Source: JBDSGC01 sp046594105 (lineage in GTDB: Bacteria > Acidobacteriota > Thermoanaerobaculia > Gp7-AA8). Taken from it: a stretch of 20,568 bases of DNA. A program made the position numbers and the translations under genes. The notes under the pieces were generated by a model. The model was given only the letters and a program-made list of their open reading frames with translations. It was not told the DNA's origin and ran no database searches. Location of the stretch: the NCBI GenBank assembly GCA_046594105.1, contig JBKJQB010000127.1, positions 1 through 20,568 of the forward strand. The letters are read 5' to 3'. Shown piece by piece: positions 6,690 to 14,593 of the stretch; positions within the stretch are counted from its first letter, which is position 1; each line of letters starts with the position of its first letter.

Positions 6690-7784
6690 ATGTCGGCTCA
6701 ACGCACGCTCTCCAGACTCGATCTCAACCTGCTGACCACCGCGCTGCTTCTGGCGGCGACCGGTTGCATGCTCGTCTATAGCGCGACCTACGTGGGCCAT
6801 GACTCACCTCTGTTCCAGAAGCAGGTGATGTGGACGTCGATCGGGATCGTTCTGATGGTCCTCTTCATCATCATCGACTACCACCTGCTGATGGAGATCT
6901 CTCCCTTTCTCTACGGGATCGGCATCGTGCTGCTGGTGTACGTCCTGCTGTACGGCCGGCTGACCCGGCACGTGCGATCGTGGATCCACGTGGGGGCCTT
7001 CCAGTTCCAGCCTTCGGAGTTTATGAAGATTTTTACGGCGCTGCTGATCGCGAAGTATTTCGATTCCAACGACCGGGCCTATCTAGACCTGAAAAACTTC
7101 CTGATCGTCTCCGCCATGATCGGCTTTCCCGTCTTTCTGATCGCCATCCAGCCGGCCCTGGGCTCCGCGGCCAGTTTTTTCCCCCTGGTGGGCGTGGCCA
7201 TGTTCTTCGGAGGGATCAAGCCGCGGTGGTGGCTGATCATGATCGTCTGCGCGGCGCTCGGCGGGTTTGTGGGATACCACTACTTCCTCAAGCCGTTCCA
7301 ACGGGAACGCATCGCCATCTTCATCGATCCCGCACGAGATCCGCTGGGATCGGGCTATCAGGTCATGCAGGCCAAGATCGCCACCGGATCGGGCGGAATC
7401 ACCGGCAAGGGTTTTCTTCACGGAACCCAGGTCAACCTGGAGTACCTGCCGGCTCGGCACACCGACTTCATCTTCTCGGTGCTGGGTGAGGAATGGGGAT
7501 TCGTCGGAGTCAGCGTGGTGCTGACCCTCTATCTCTTTCTGATCATCGAATCGTTTGCTGTGGCCAAGGCGTCCCGCGACCGGGGGGGAACATTTCTAGT
7601 CCTGACCCTCATCTCGTTTTTCATTTTTCACATAGTGATCAACGTGGCCATGCAGATCGGTCTGCTGCCGGTGACCGGGATTCCTCTTCCGCTGATCTCG
7701 TATGGCGGCTCGGCCACGATGATGTTCTTCATCGCCATCGGCTTGATTCTCAACGTCGACTTCCGGAAGTACGTCAATGTCTGA
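6690..7784 (+). CDS. rodA: RodA, SEDS-family peptidoglycan glycosyltransferase
   Basis: A 364-residue polytopic membrane protein with about ten helices. It polymerises lipid II into glycan strands during cell elongation with a class B PBP. Family motifs are present: RSWIHVGAFQFQPSEFMKI (Trp98, Pro108-Ser109-Glu110), LGSGYQVMQAKIATGSGG, and LPARHTDFIFSVLGEEWGF, which holds the catalytic Asp259. The C-terminal GIPLPLISYGGSA is also typical. An oddity is QPALGSA at 154-160, where nearly all SEDS proteins have QPDLG; the conserved Asp is Ala here. The ATG start has no strong ribosome binding site. The vanZ-like gene follows after 18 bp, but no mreBCD or PBP2 gene is present. Confidence 0.95.
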   Translation: MSAQRTLSRLDLNLLTTALLLAATGCMLVYSATYVGHDSPLFQKQVMWTSIGIVLMVLFIIIDYHLLMEISPFLYGIGIVLLVYVLLYGRLTRHVRSWIHVGAFQFQPSEFMKIFTALLIAKYFDSNDRAYLDLKNFLIVSAMIGFPVFLIAIQPALGSAASFFPLVGVAMFFGGIKPRWWLIMIVCAALGGFVGYHYFLKPFQRERIAIFIDPARDPLGSGYQVMQAKIATGSGGITGKGFLHGTQVNLEYLPARHTDFIFSVLGEEWGFVGVSVVLTLYLFLIIESFAVAKASRDRGGTFLVLTLISFFIFHIVINVAMQIGLLPVTGIPLPLISYGGSATMMFFIAIGLILNVDFRKYVNV

Positions 7785-7802
7785 GGGGCGGAGCCTGCCG
7801 CT

Positions 7803-8273
7803 TTGACTCAGACCAGCGTGGTCATCCGGAGACCGGTCACCATCCTGCTCCTGCTGCTGGTAACCGGCGGGATCGTCACGGCCACACTCTGGATGTCCGG
7901 CAAGAGTTACGGCAAGGTCGATCCGATTCCCTTCGATGACCTGCGCCATCTGGCCAGAAGGATGGACCAGCATCAGGTTTCCACTCACGTCATCGCGGTG
8001 ATCATCGTTCCGGTGATCGCCAACGTCCTGCTGTTCGTACCCTGGGGATTTCTGATGTTTCTGGCCCTCTATACGGTCCGTCGACCGACCCTGCAGACGT
8101 ACGTTCTGACCGTGCTCCTGGGACTGACGTTCACCTGCTCCATCGAAGCCTGGCAATACTTCCTGCCCTCCCGCGTCGCCGACATCAACGACGTGATCTG
8201 GAACATGACGGGCACGCTGATCGGCGCCATCCTGGGGCACCTTCGGGAGCGCCTGCGGTTCGAATTCGCCTGA
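7803..8273 (+). CDS. VanZ-like family protein
   Basis: A small membrane protein of 156 residues starting at TTG, with GGGGCGGAG about 8 nt upstream. It has an N-terminal helix (TILLLLLVTGGIVTATL). The VanZ signature follows: IANVLLFVPWGFLMFLALY and then IEAWQYFLPSRVADINDVIW with a final NMTGTLIGAILG. The conserved N, P-x-G, E-x-x-Q and R-x-x-D-x-x-D residues are all present. VanZ homologues influence glycopeptide tolerance in some bacteria, but the biochemical role is unclear. It lies 18 bp after rodA and is probably cotranscribed, which fits an envelope-related function. Confidence 0.85.
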   Translation: MTQTSVVIRRPVTILLLLLVTGGIVTATLWMSGKSYGKVDPIPFDDLRHLARRMDQHQVSTHVIAVIIVPVIANVLLFVPWGFLMFLALYTVRRPTLQTYVLTVLLGLTFTCSIEAWQYFLPSRVADINDVIWNMTGTLIGAILGHLRERLRFEFA

Positions 8274-8311
8274 AGATCCTGCAGAATCGGGCCCCTCCGC
8301 GGCGGGGTCGC

Positions 8312-8317
8312 TATACT
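8312..8317 (+). promoter_or_regulatory. -10 box of the HD-GYP gene (near-leaderless)
   Basis: GCTATACTTTCGCG contains TATACT, one mismatch from consensus. The expected start is only about 4-5 nt before the ATG at 8329, and no ribosome binding site is visible, so the mRNA may be nearly leaderless. A CCCC/GGGG hairpin around CCGCGG lies just upstream (about 8290-8307) and could mark the end of the rodA-vanZ transcript, although it lacks a T-run. Confidence 0.45.
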
Positions 8318-8328
8318 TTCGCGATTCG

Positions 8329-9984
8329 ATGCTCAAAGAACTTCAGCCGCTCGAGCCGAAGCTCAAGCAGATTCTCTACGGGTGTGTGGAGCACGTTCAG
8401 GCCACCAAGGCCGCTCTCTACCTGACCGCCTCCCTCGATCTGAATGACAAGACGTACGAGATCGTCACCAGCTACCAGTTCAGCGATCCGGCTCGAAGAG
8501 TCGTCAAGGGAATCGACGATGTAGTCGATCGGCTTGCCGTCAAGCGGGACGCCTTCTTCGTCAACGGTCTTGCCTCCGAGACCCGCTTCTCCGAAATGAT
8601 GTTCCGCCAGGGAAACGATCGGTTCCTGGCCTCCCCTCTGTTTGCACGCGGACGCATGGTCGGCTTCATCGACATGCGCGACAAGGCCGGCCGCAAACCG
8701 TTCGAGCCAGCAGATCTGGTCGAAGCGAAAAGCATCGGCGATCAGGTGCTGGCCCTCCTGTCGTCGCACGGCCTCTTCGGCCTCGCCCCCATTCCTGTGG
8801 AGCAGACCGAATCACCCGCGTCCCTCCGAGCCTCCATGCCCACGCTGGCCATTCCCCGCGTTGTCGAACCCGCCCCGCCTTCCACGGACGAACGAGGCGA
8901 GCCCTCGCCAGAAGCGCGACGGGCCATCGAAGCGGCGCGCGCAACCATGGCCAGGCGTCAGCACTCCCAGCTGAATTCGGGGAAGCGCCTGGTGGGAGAC
9001 GAGGATCTGGAGGGTGCGCGGCTTCTGCTTCCCGCCGCCCTGGCCATTCCCGGCACGATCGTCGCCGCACTCACGGTGACCAGGGGGGTCTCCGAACCGC
9101 AGTCCATCCTCTCCATCAGCACCTTGACCGCGGAAGCCAACGAAGCTCTGCAGAAACACATCCGCAGCTGGCTCCAGCGGGCCAACCAGCCGCTCACCGC
9201 GCCGATCGCTCCCCGCATCTCGTACCCCTTCGGCGCTCATGTAGAAGCCATCACTTCGTCGCGCATCGCGGCGCTGGCCAGCGCGGCAGTGAATACCCGG
9301 TCGTTGGATGGTCTCGTTCTGCTCACCCTCGGCTTCGACCGTCCCCCCGAGCCTCAATCCCAGCGCGCCATTCGCCTTTTCCTCCGCCAGCTCGAGCAGG
9401 CCATCGATGCCTCGGCGGCCTCTCGCGATCGCCAGGCCGTCGCAGAAAAACTCCTGGAGCCCGATTTCCAGAAGTTCCCGGAACTGGCCGATCACACCCG
9501 CCAGGTCTCCACGATCGCCCACCTCTTCGCGCTCTCGCTCGACCTTCCCCGCTCCGAGGCCGAAACCATCCGCATCGCCGGACTGGTGCATGACATCGGC
9601 CTCCGCCTGCTGGATTACGACCGCCTTTACCGGCGGCCGAACCTCACCGGCGAGGAACTGCGCATGATGGCGGAACATCCCATCATCGGCGCCGCATTGA
9701 TCGAGCCCCTCCTCGGCAATGAAATCGCGCAGATCGTTCTCCGTCATCACGAGCGCGTCGACGGAAAGGGCTATCCCAGCCGCATGACCGGCAACAACAT
9801 TCCGATGGGATCGCGGATCATCCAGATCTGTGATGCATGGGTGGCCATGACCGCGCGCCACTCGTACCAGGCACCGTTCAGCGCCGCGGATGCAGCGCAC
9901 CGGATTCGCGAGGGGGCCGGAACGCAATTCGACGATGCTCTGGTGCAGCGCTTCCTTTCGGTCATCGACGAGCTGACGGCGTGA
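8329..9984 (+). CDS. GAF-domain HD-GYP protein (probable cyclic dinucleotide phosphodiesterase)
   Basis: 551 residues. An N-terminal GAF-like sensor (about 5-150; GNDRFLASPLFARGRMVGF) is followed by a Pro-rich linker, a weakly recognisable middle domain (about 220-360) and an HD-GYP domain (about 375-545). Metal-site residues appear complete: His389, His421-Asp422 (LVHDIG), His450 (AEHP), His473-His474 (RHHERVDGKGYP) and Asp502 (ICDAWVAM). The GYP signature is intact. The Lys of the usual HDIGK is Leu here. The family hydrolyses c-di-GMP or cGAMP, and the substrate here cannot be read from the sequence. No transmembrane helix is seen, so it should be a soluble signalling protein. Confidence 0.9.
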   Translation: MLKELQPLEPKLKQILYGCVEHVQATKAALYLTASLDLNDKTYEIVTSYQFSDPARRVVKGIDDVVDRLAVKRDAFFVNGLASETRFSEMMFRQGNDRFLASPLFARGRMVGFIDMRDKAGRKPFEPADLVEAKSIGDQVLALLSSHGLFGLAPIPVEQTESPASLRASMPTLAIPRVVEPAPPSTDERGEPSPEARRAIEAARATMARRQHSQLNSGKRLVGDEDLEGARLLLPAALAIPGTIVAALTVTRGVSEPQSILSISTLTAEANEALQKHIRSWLQRANQPLTAPIAPRISYPFGAHVEAITSSRIAALASAAVNTRSLDGLVLLTLGFDRPPEPQSQRAIRLFLRQLEQAIDASAASRDRQAVAEKLLEPDFQKFPELADHTRQVSTIAHLFALSLDLPRSEAETIRIAGLVHDIGLRLLDYDRLYRRPNLTGEELRMMAEHPIIGAALIEPLLGNEIAQIVLRHHERVDGKGYPSRMTGNNIPMGSRIIQICDAWVAMTARHSYQAPFSAADAAHRIREGAGTQFDDALVQRFLSVIDELTA

Positions 9985-10017
9985 TGCGGCCACATTCCGG
10001 AGCGCCTGCATCGGAGC

Positions 10018-10118
10018 CTGTGAAGAAATCCCAAGCAATCCAAGGCGGCCGAGTGAACGCGACTGAGGCGAAAATCGTTGCGGACGCTTTGCGAAGCAAC
10101 GCCGCCGGCCGTGCCGGC
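10018..10118 (-). repeat. Dispersed 3'-end repeat, copy B
   Basis: This is the inverted counterpart of 1-84. It starts about 33 nt after the HD-GYP stop with CTGTGAAGAAATCC and ends with the hairpin GCCGGC-cgt-GCCGGC (10104-10118). Inside, GCTTTGCGAAGC can form a second hairpin (AAGC/GCTT around a 4-nt loop) flanked by GCGG/CCGC. Position and orientation relative to the upstream gene match copy A. It lies between two plus-strand genes and has no coding potential I trust. Confidence 0.75.
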
Positions 10119-10156
10119 ATCGGAATGACGCGAACCTGACCTCGCCGCCACCGCTC

Positions 10157-11329
10157 ATGCCCTCCCTCTTCCAGCAGCTTCGCACCCTGCCGCGGGCGGC
10201 CTGGATTCTGTTCGGCGGGACCTTCATCAATCGCTTCGGCACATTCGTGATGCCGTTCCTCATCCTGTATCTGAAGGAGATCGGCTACTCGACGATCCAG
10301 GCGGGACTGGCGGTGGGAGCTTACGGCGCAGGGCACATCGTCGCCTCGGCAACGGGCGGTCATCTGGCCGACCGCATGGGACGCCGCAACACCATCGTGC
10401 TGTCGATGTTCGGCTCGGCCGCCGCCATGCTGGCGTTGTCGCAGGCGCGCGGGTTCGGCTGGATCGTCGCGTTCACCTGCGTCACCGGCGCTTTTGCAGA
10501 GCTTTACCGCCCAGCCAGTCACGCCCTTCTGGCGGACCTCGTTCCGCCCGAGCAGCGAACGCTCTCGTTCGGCATGTACCGCTTCGCCGTGAACCTTGGT
10601 TTTGCTGCCGGGCCGGCCACCGCAGGGTTTCTGGCCGAGCACTCCTTCTTCTTTCTCTTCGCTGGTGATGCGATCACGTCGGTGCTGTATGGCGTGATCG
10701 CGCTGGTTGCACTACCGCAGGGCTTGCGGACCTACGTTCCTGGGGAACGCGCCGGAGAAGCGATTCGCGTCGCGCTCCGGGACCGGCCCTTCGTGGTCTT
10801 CCTCCTGGCCAGCGTCTGCATCGCCACCGTCGATTTCCAGATGGGCTCCACGCTGCCGCTGTACATCACGTCGCTCGGATTCACACCACGCATTTACGGC
10901 CTGCTGATCTCCGCAAACGGCGTGATGATCATCCTGTTCGAATTGATGATCACCAATTCCACGCAGCGGCTCCGGGCCAGGCCGGTGATCGCCATCGGTT
11001 TCCTCCTGGCCGGGACTGGATTTGCGTTGACGGGACTGGCCCGCACGGTGCCAGCGCTGCTGGCGACGGTCGTGGTCTGGACGGTGGGCGAGATGATCAG
11101 CTCCCCCCTGGCCGCCGCCTACGTCGCCGAGCTCGCGCCGGAACGTCACCGCGGCCGATACATGGGACTCTTCGTCCTCACCTGGTCCGTCGGCATGCTG
11201 GTCGGTCCGCCACTGGGAACCTGGGCCTTCGCACACAACCGGGCCCTGCTCTGGGGCGGGTGCGGACTCCTCGGAGTGCTCGCCGCGAGCCTCCTCCTGA
11301 TGTCGTCTCCGAAAAGCCCGGCGGCGTGA
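10157..11329 (+). CDS. MFS transporter (drug/H+ antiporter-like, DHA1 type)
   Basis: 390 residues with about twelve hydrophobic segments. The first cytoplasmic loop carries MFS motif A, TGGHLADRMGRRNTI (66-80). FINRFGTFVMPFLILYLKE in helix 1 and TGAFAELYRPASHALLADL after helix 4 are typical of multidrug-efflux MFS proteins (MdtH/YdeE type). The substrate cannot be assigned. It stands alone between repeat copy B and the secreted DUF5666 protein. I see no strong promoter. The ATG at 10157 gives a normal N-terminus. Confidence 0.88.
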   Translation: MPSLFQQLRTLPRAAWILFGGTFINRFGTFVMPFLILYLKEIGYSTIQAGLAVGAYGAGHIVASATGGHLADRMGRRNTIVLSMFGSAAAMLALSQARGFGWIVAFTCVTGAFAELYRPASHALLADLVPPEQRTLSFGMYRFAVNLGFAAGPATAGFLAEHSFFFLFAGDAITSVLYGVIALVALPQGLRTYVPGERAGEAIRVALRDRPFVVFLLASVCIATVDFQMGSTLPLYITSLGFTPRIYGLLISANGVMIILFELMITNSTQRLRARPVIAIGFLLAGTGFALTGLARTVPALLATVVVWTVGEMISSPLAAAYVAELAPERHRGRYMGLFVLTWSVGMLVGPPLGTWAFAHNRALLWGGCGLLGVLAASLLLMSSPKSPAA

Positions 11330-11388
11330 CGGAAGCGCCTCGGGGAAGCGAACGGTCGAGGATCACGTTCGGATGGAAAACAGTCCGT

Positions 11389-11394
11389 TAGACT
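11389..11394 (+). promoter_or_regulatory. -10 box of the DUF5666-repeat gene
   Basis: CCGTTAGACTCTTCGC contains TAGACT, matching the window's TAnnCT pattern, about 26 nt before the ATG. CGGAGG lies in the leader as a ribosome binding site (about 11403-11408). The -35 region is weak. Confidence 0.4.
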
Positions 11395-11419
11395 CTTCGC
11401 TTCGGAGGCGTCGCCCACC

Positions 11420-12649
11420 ATGTTTAGAAACTCCCTTTTTGCCCTTGCACTCACTCTGATGGCCGGCGTTTCGTTCGCTCAATCCCGTGGCCGCGCCATC
11501 ACCCCGGCCCCCGAAAAGGTTAACGTCTCCGGACGTACCGTGAGCGGGATCGTCTCTTCGGTCCAGGGCAACCTGGTGTCCATCGCCGGCGGGCTGGTGA
11601 TCATCGATGCTTCCACCGCGAAGATCACCGGCGAGCGCGACGGCGGCGGTTCGCTCACCTCCATCACTCCCGGCTCACTCATTTTCGCGGTGCTCAAAGA
11701 CACGGAAGTTGCAGCCAACGCTCCGCTGCCCGCCGCGGTCATCGGGGTCACCCGCATTGCCGATGCCATTCTCACCGGACCAGTCACCTCGATCGATGTG
11801 GCAGGTTCCACGCTGACCATGCTGGGACGGCGCATTCGCATCACCCCTCAAACGACCTTCATGGCCCCCGAGCACGGCACTGCCGCGCGCGGCCTCGGCG
11901 ATCTGCTCCCCAACCAGATCGTCGCGGTGGAAGCGAACGCCTCCGCAGGCGCCCTGGTAGCGAGCTCGGTCCGCGTTCTCTCGCCAGTGCCGCTGCCAAC
12001 CGCCATCCTCCACGGCACGGTCAAGTCGATGAGCACCACGTCCTGGGTCATCAGCGACTCGCGCGAGAAAAAGGACGTGACGGTTCTCGTCAACGCCCAG
12101 ACCAGGATTGCCGGCGCGCCGGTCGTCGGTGATGCCGTCGACGTGATCGCTTCGATCGACTCCGCTCACGCATACGTGGCCATCTCCATCGTGAAGTCGC
12201 CTGTGCTGTCCCCTCTTCCCGAGCTCTCGCGCATCGAGGGCCGGGTAAAGAGCATCAGCTCCACTTCCTGGGTCATCACCGAGAACAAATCGCAGCACGA
12301 CACCACGGTGCTGGTCGATGCACAGACCAAGATCGTCGGCAGCCCGAAGGTGGGAGACACCGTCGAAGTCCTGGCCCGAACGAATGACGCGCATGCCCTC
12401 CTGGCCATCTCGATCATCGGCGTGCCCACATTGCCCATCGGCACGCAGATCGCGGTGCGCACCACGGTTCGATCGATCGCCGAGACGACCTGGGTGCTGG
12501 GAGACTCGGAGGCATCTTCGATGAAGGTGATGATCACCCGAGACACGAAAATCTCCGGTTCGCCCAAGGTCGGCGACCGCGTCGACGCGATCCTGCAGCC
12601 GGGATTCACCGGCTTCACCGCCGTGTCGATCACCAGAGTCGCGCCTTAG
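11420..12649 (+). CDS. Secreted protein with tandem DUF5666-like repeats
   Basis: 409 residues with a signal peptide (1-20, FRNSLFALALTLMAGVSFA). The mature protein consists of repeated beta-rich units of about 60-75 residues. Three are obvious: 199-258, 274-333 and 348-406. Each has G-x-V-(K/R)-S-(M/I), (S/T)WV(I/L), V-x-(A/R)-(Q/D)-T-(K/R)-I, a G(A/S)P-x-VGD turn, and a final A-(I/V)-SI. Two diverged units precede them (about 43-112 and 120-188). The pattern matches DUF5666, a predicted OB-like periplasmic domain of unknown function. Repeats 2 and 3 share the exact string GSPKVGD, which suggests recent duplication. It ends 125 bp before the convergent btuD. Confidence 0.8.
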   Translation: MFRNSLFALALTLMAGVSFAQSRGRAITPAPEKVNVSGRTVSGIVSSVQGNLVSIAGGLVIIDASTAKITGERDGGGSLTSITPGSLIFAVLKDTEVAANAPLPAAVIGVTRIADAILTGPVTSIDVAGSTLTMLGRRIRITPQTTFMAPEHGTAARGLGDLLPNQIVAVEANASAGALVASSVRVLSPVPLPTAILHGTVKSMSTTSWVISDSREKKDVTVLVNAQTRIAGAPVVGDAVDVIASIDSAHAYVAISIVKSPVLSPLPELSRIEGRVKSISSTSWVITENKSQHDTTVLVDAQTKIVGSPKVGDTVEVLARTNDAHALLAISIIGVPTLPIGTQIAVRTTVRSIAETTWVLGDSEASSMKVMITRDTKISGSPKVGDRVDAILQPGFTGFTAVSITRVAP

Positions 12650-12712
12650 AAAATGGGCCGCGGTCGGCCGCGACGTCTAGGGAACGCGTGTCGACGATGT
12701 AGATGCCCAGCT

Positions 12713-12752
12713 GAACGGAGCGGGTGGTGGCGGGCGGGAACGAGCTCCGTTC
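12713..12752 (+). terminator. Weak terminator-like hairpin after the DUF5666 gene
   Basis: GAACGGAGC (12713-12721) pairs exactly with GCTCCGTTC (12744-12752) around a 22-nt loop. On the plus strand it is followed by TTTCGCG, a poor U-tract. It lies between convergent genes, where a terminator is expected. A smaller CGCGG-tcgg-CCGCG hairpin occurs near 12660. Confidence 0.35.
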
Positions 12753-12774
12753 TTTCGCGCCGCGTTCGCAGCGC

Positions 12775-13560
12775 TCAGCGCCGGGGAACCAGCCACCGCC
12801 GGCCGTCCGACTCGATCGAGCGAGCTTCGAACCCGAACAGTCGCGCCACCACCTCCTCGGTCATGACGGCGGACGGCGGCCCGTCGAGAGCGAGCGTTCC
12901 CTGCTGCATCACCAGCATCCGATCGCAATAGGCGGCCGCCCAGTTCAGGTCGTGCGTGGCGTACAGCACGGTCGCTCCGGTGAGCTGCACGATCTCGCGC
13001 AGCAGCGCGGAGAATTGCTGCACATGCGCCACATCCAGCGACGCCAGCGGCTCGTCAAGAAGGATCAGCTGCGGTCGTGCCGCGAGCACGCGGGCCAGAA
13101 AGACGCGCTTGCGTTCGCCGCCGCTCATCTCATCGAGGAACCGACCGGCCAGATGCAGCGCATCACAAAGCTTCAATGCCCGCTCGGCCTCCTCGTAGTC
13201 GTTGACGCCTTCCCATTCGAAGCGACCGAGAAACGGCGCGCGCCCCGACACCACCACGTCCACCGCCAGCATCGGAAACACAGGATCGGGATCCTGTGGC
13301 AGGTAGGCCACGTTGCGCGCGTACTGCCGGGGAGACCATTCGTGCAGAGGCTTGCCGTCGAGGCTGATGGTGCCCCCCTTCTGCACCAGAACGCGCGCGA
13401 GCAGTTTGAGCAGCGTCGACTTGCCCGAACCGTTCGGTCCGGTGAGGGCGATGACTTCCCCGCTTCCCAGCTCGATGGTGACCTCGCGAACCGCTGCCTC
13501 GCCGGAATTCGCTACGCCGACGCTGTACGCAAACGAAACGCCTCGCGCTTCCAGTCTCAA
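12775..13560 (-). CDS. btuD: ABC transporter ATP-binding protein (vitamin B12/iron-siderophore type)
   Basis: A 261-residue ATPase that powers the adjacent FecCD-type permease. Motifs in order: Walker A GPNGSGKST, Q-loop AYLPQDPD, signature MSGGERKR, Walker B LILLDEPLASLD and H-loop ATHDLNW. All catalytic residues are intact. The start is a TTG at 13560: GGAGG lies 5 nt upstream, the TTG overlaps the permease's TGA stop as TTGA, and the protein then begins LRLEARGVSF, normal for the family. A longer frame starting at 13701 only adds Arg-rich sequence read across the permease gene. Third gene of the unit btuF-btuC-btuD. The substrate is inferred from its neighbours, so the name is provisional. 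Confidence 0.88.
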   Translation of the reverse strand: MRLEARGVSFAYSVGVANSGEAAVREVTIELGSGEVIALTGPNGSGKSTLLKLLARVLVQKGGTISLDGKPLHEWSPRQYARNVAYLPQDPDPVFPMLAVDVVVSGRAPFLGRFEWEGVNDYEEAERALKLCDALHLAGRFLDEMSGGERKRVFLARVLAARPQLILLDEPLASLDVAHVQQFSALLREIVQLTGATVLYATHDLNWAAAYCDRMLVMQQGTLALDGPPSAVMTEEVVARLFGFEARSIESDGRRWLVPRR

Positions 13561-14552
13561 CGGCTCCTCCGCAGCAGCGAGAGAAAGAACGGAACGCCGA
13601 GGACGGCGGTGAAGGCGCCGACCGGGAGTTCGGACGAGCGCAGAACGATGCGCGACAGAAGGTCGGCCAGCACCACCAGCACTCCGCCGCCCAGTGCGCA
13701 CAGCGGCAGAAGAAAGCGGAAGTCGCGACGCCAGATCAACCGGATCAGATGAGGCACCAGCAGCCCGACGAATCCGATGATGCCGCTGACCGAGACTGCC
13801 GCGCCGGTGATGATCGATGCGGTGAGGAAGCCGATCAACTTCACCCGCTCCACGTCGACCCCTCGCGACTTGGCGTCGTCCTCGCCGAAAGCCAGCATCC
13901 TCAAGTCGTTCCCGAACGCGGTGAGGATGGCCAGCGCCACCACCAGCAGCGACGCCAGAAGCAGCACGTCATTCCACGAGGCGCCGAACAGCGTCCCCAT
14001 CATCCAGCGCAGCGCGGCGGTGAGATCGCTTTGCCGGGAAAGCGAAAAGGCGATGAGGATGATTGCGGAGAACAGCGCGTTGAGAACGAGCCCCGACAGG
14101 AGCAGCCGGGTCGGATCGGTGTGCTGCCGCCGTCGCGCGAGAAGAAAGACTGCTGCGGTCGCGCCGCACGCGCCGGCAAAGGCGAGAGAGGGCACCAGAC
14201 CGGGGATGCGCGCCAGGCCGAACGCGGTCGCGGTGGCCGCCCCGCAGGCCGCCCCGCCCGACACGCCGAGGATGAACGGATCCGCCAGCGAATTGCGGAG
14301 CAGGGTCTGGAAGGTCAGGCCGGCGATGGCCAGCGTCGAGCCGATCAGCACCGCCAGAAGAGTTCGTGGAAGCCGGATGTGGAGCAGGATGGCACGAGCC
14401 ACCGGATCGCCGGCCAGAGCGTCACGCCAGGAGACCGAGGCAGAGCCGAATGCGCTGGCGATCAGAATGGAGATCAGAAGGACCGCCGCCATTGCCAGTA
14501 CCGGCCCGATCCTGCCGGAGCGCGTCTTGACGGCGTGAGAGCTGGCGTTCAT
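13557..14552 (-). CDS. btuC: ABC transporter permease, FecCD family (B12/iron-siderophore)
   Basis: 331 residues with about ten membrane helices. FecCD/BtuC signatures are clear: IRLPRTLLAVLIGSTLAIAG, TLLRNSLADPFILGVSGGA, SGIIGFVGLLVPHLIR and, at the end, SELPVGAFTAVLGVPFFL. As a dimer it would form the inner-membrane channel driven by the ATPase encoded next (4-nt overlap). I chose the ATG at 14552, which gives the family's usual length and N-terminus. An in-frame ATG at 14642 would overlap the btuF gene and add 30 non-homologous residues. No strong ribosome binding site is seen at either. Cobalamin is the best guess for the substrate, but heme or siderophores cannot be excluded. Confidence 0.87.
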   Translation of the reverse strand: MNASSHAVKTRSGRIGPVLAMAAVLLISILIASAFGSASVSWRDALAGDPVARAILLHIRLPRTLLAVLIGSTLAIAGLTFQTLLRNSLADPFILGVSGGAACGAATATAFGLARIPGLVPSLAFAGACGATAAVFLLARRRQHTDPTRLLLSGLVLNALFSAIILIAFSLSRQSDLTAALRWMMGTLFGASWNDVLLLASLLVVALAILTAFGNDLRMLAFGEDDAKSRGVDVERVKLIGFLTASIITGAAVSVSGIIGFVGLLVPHLIRLIWRRDFRFLLPLCALGGGVLVVLADLLSRIVLRSSELPVGAFTAVLGVPFFLSLLRRSR

Positions 14553-14593
14553 GAGCGGAAGTCTTCGGCGATGGGCGAACGACCGTGATGCCG

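Noticed and set aside
8812..10263. 483-codon minus-strand open frame antisense to the HD-GYP gene
   Set aside because: The plus strand has complete HD-GYP motifs. The antisense frame is a GC-rich shadow.
12724..13752. 342-codon plus-strand open frame antisense to btuD
   Set aside because: The composition is His/Arg-rich shadow. The minus strand has all ABC ATPase motifs.
13749..14588. Two long plus-strand frames antisense to btuC
   Set aside because: Low-complexity charged products. The minus strand carries FecCD signatures.
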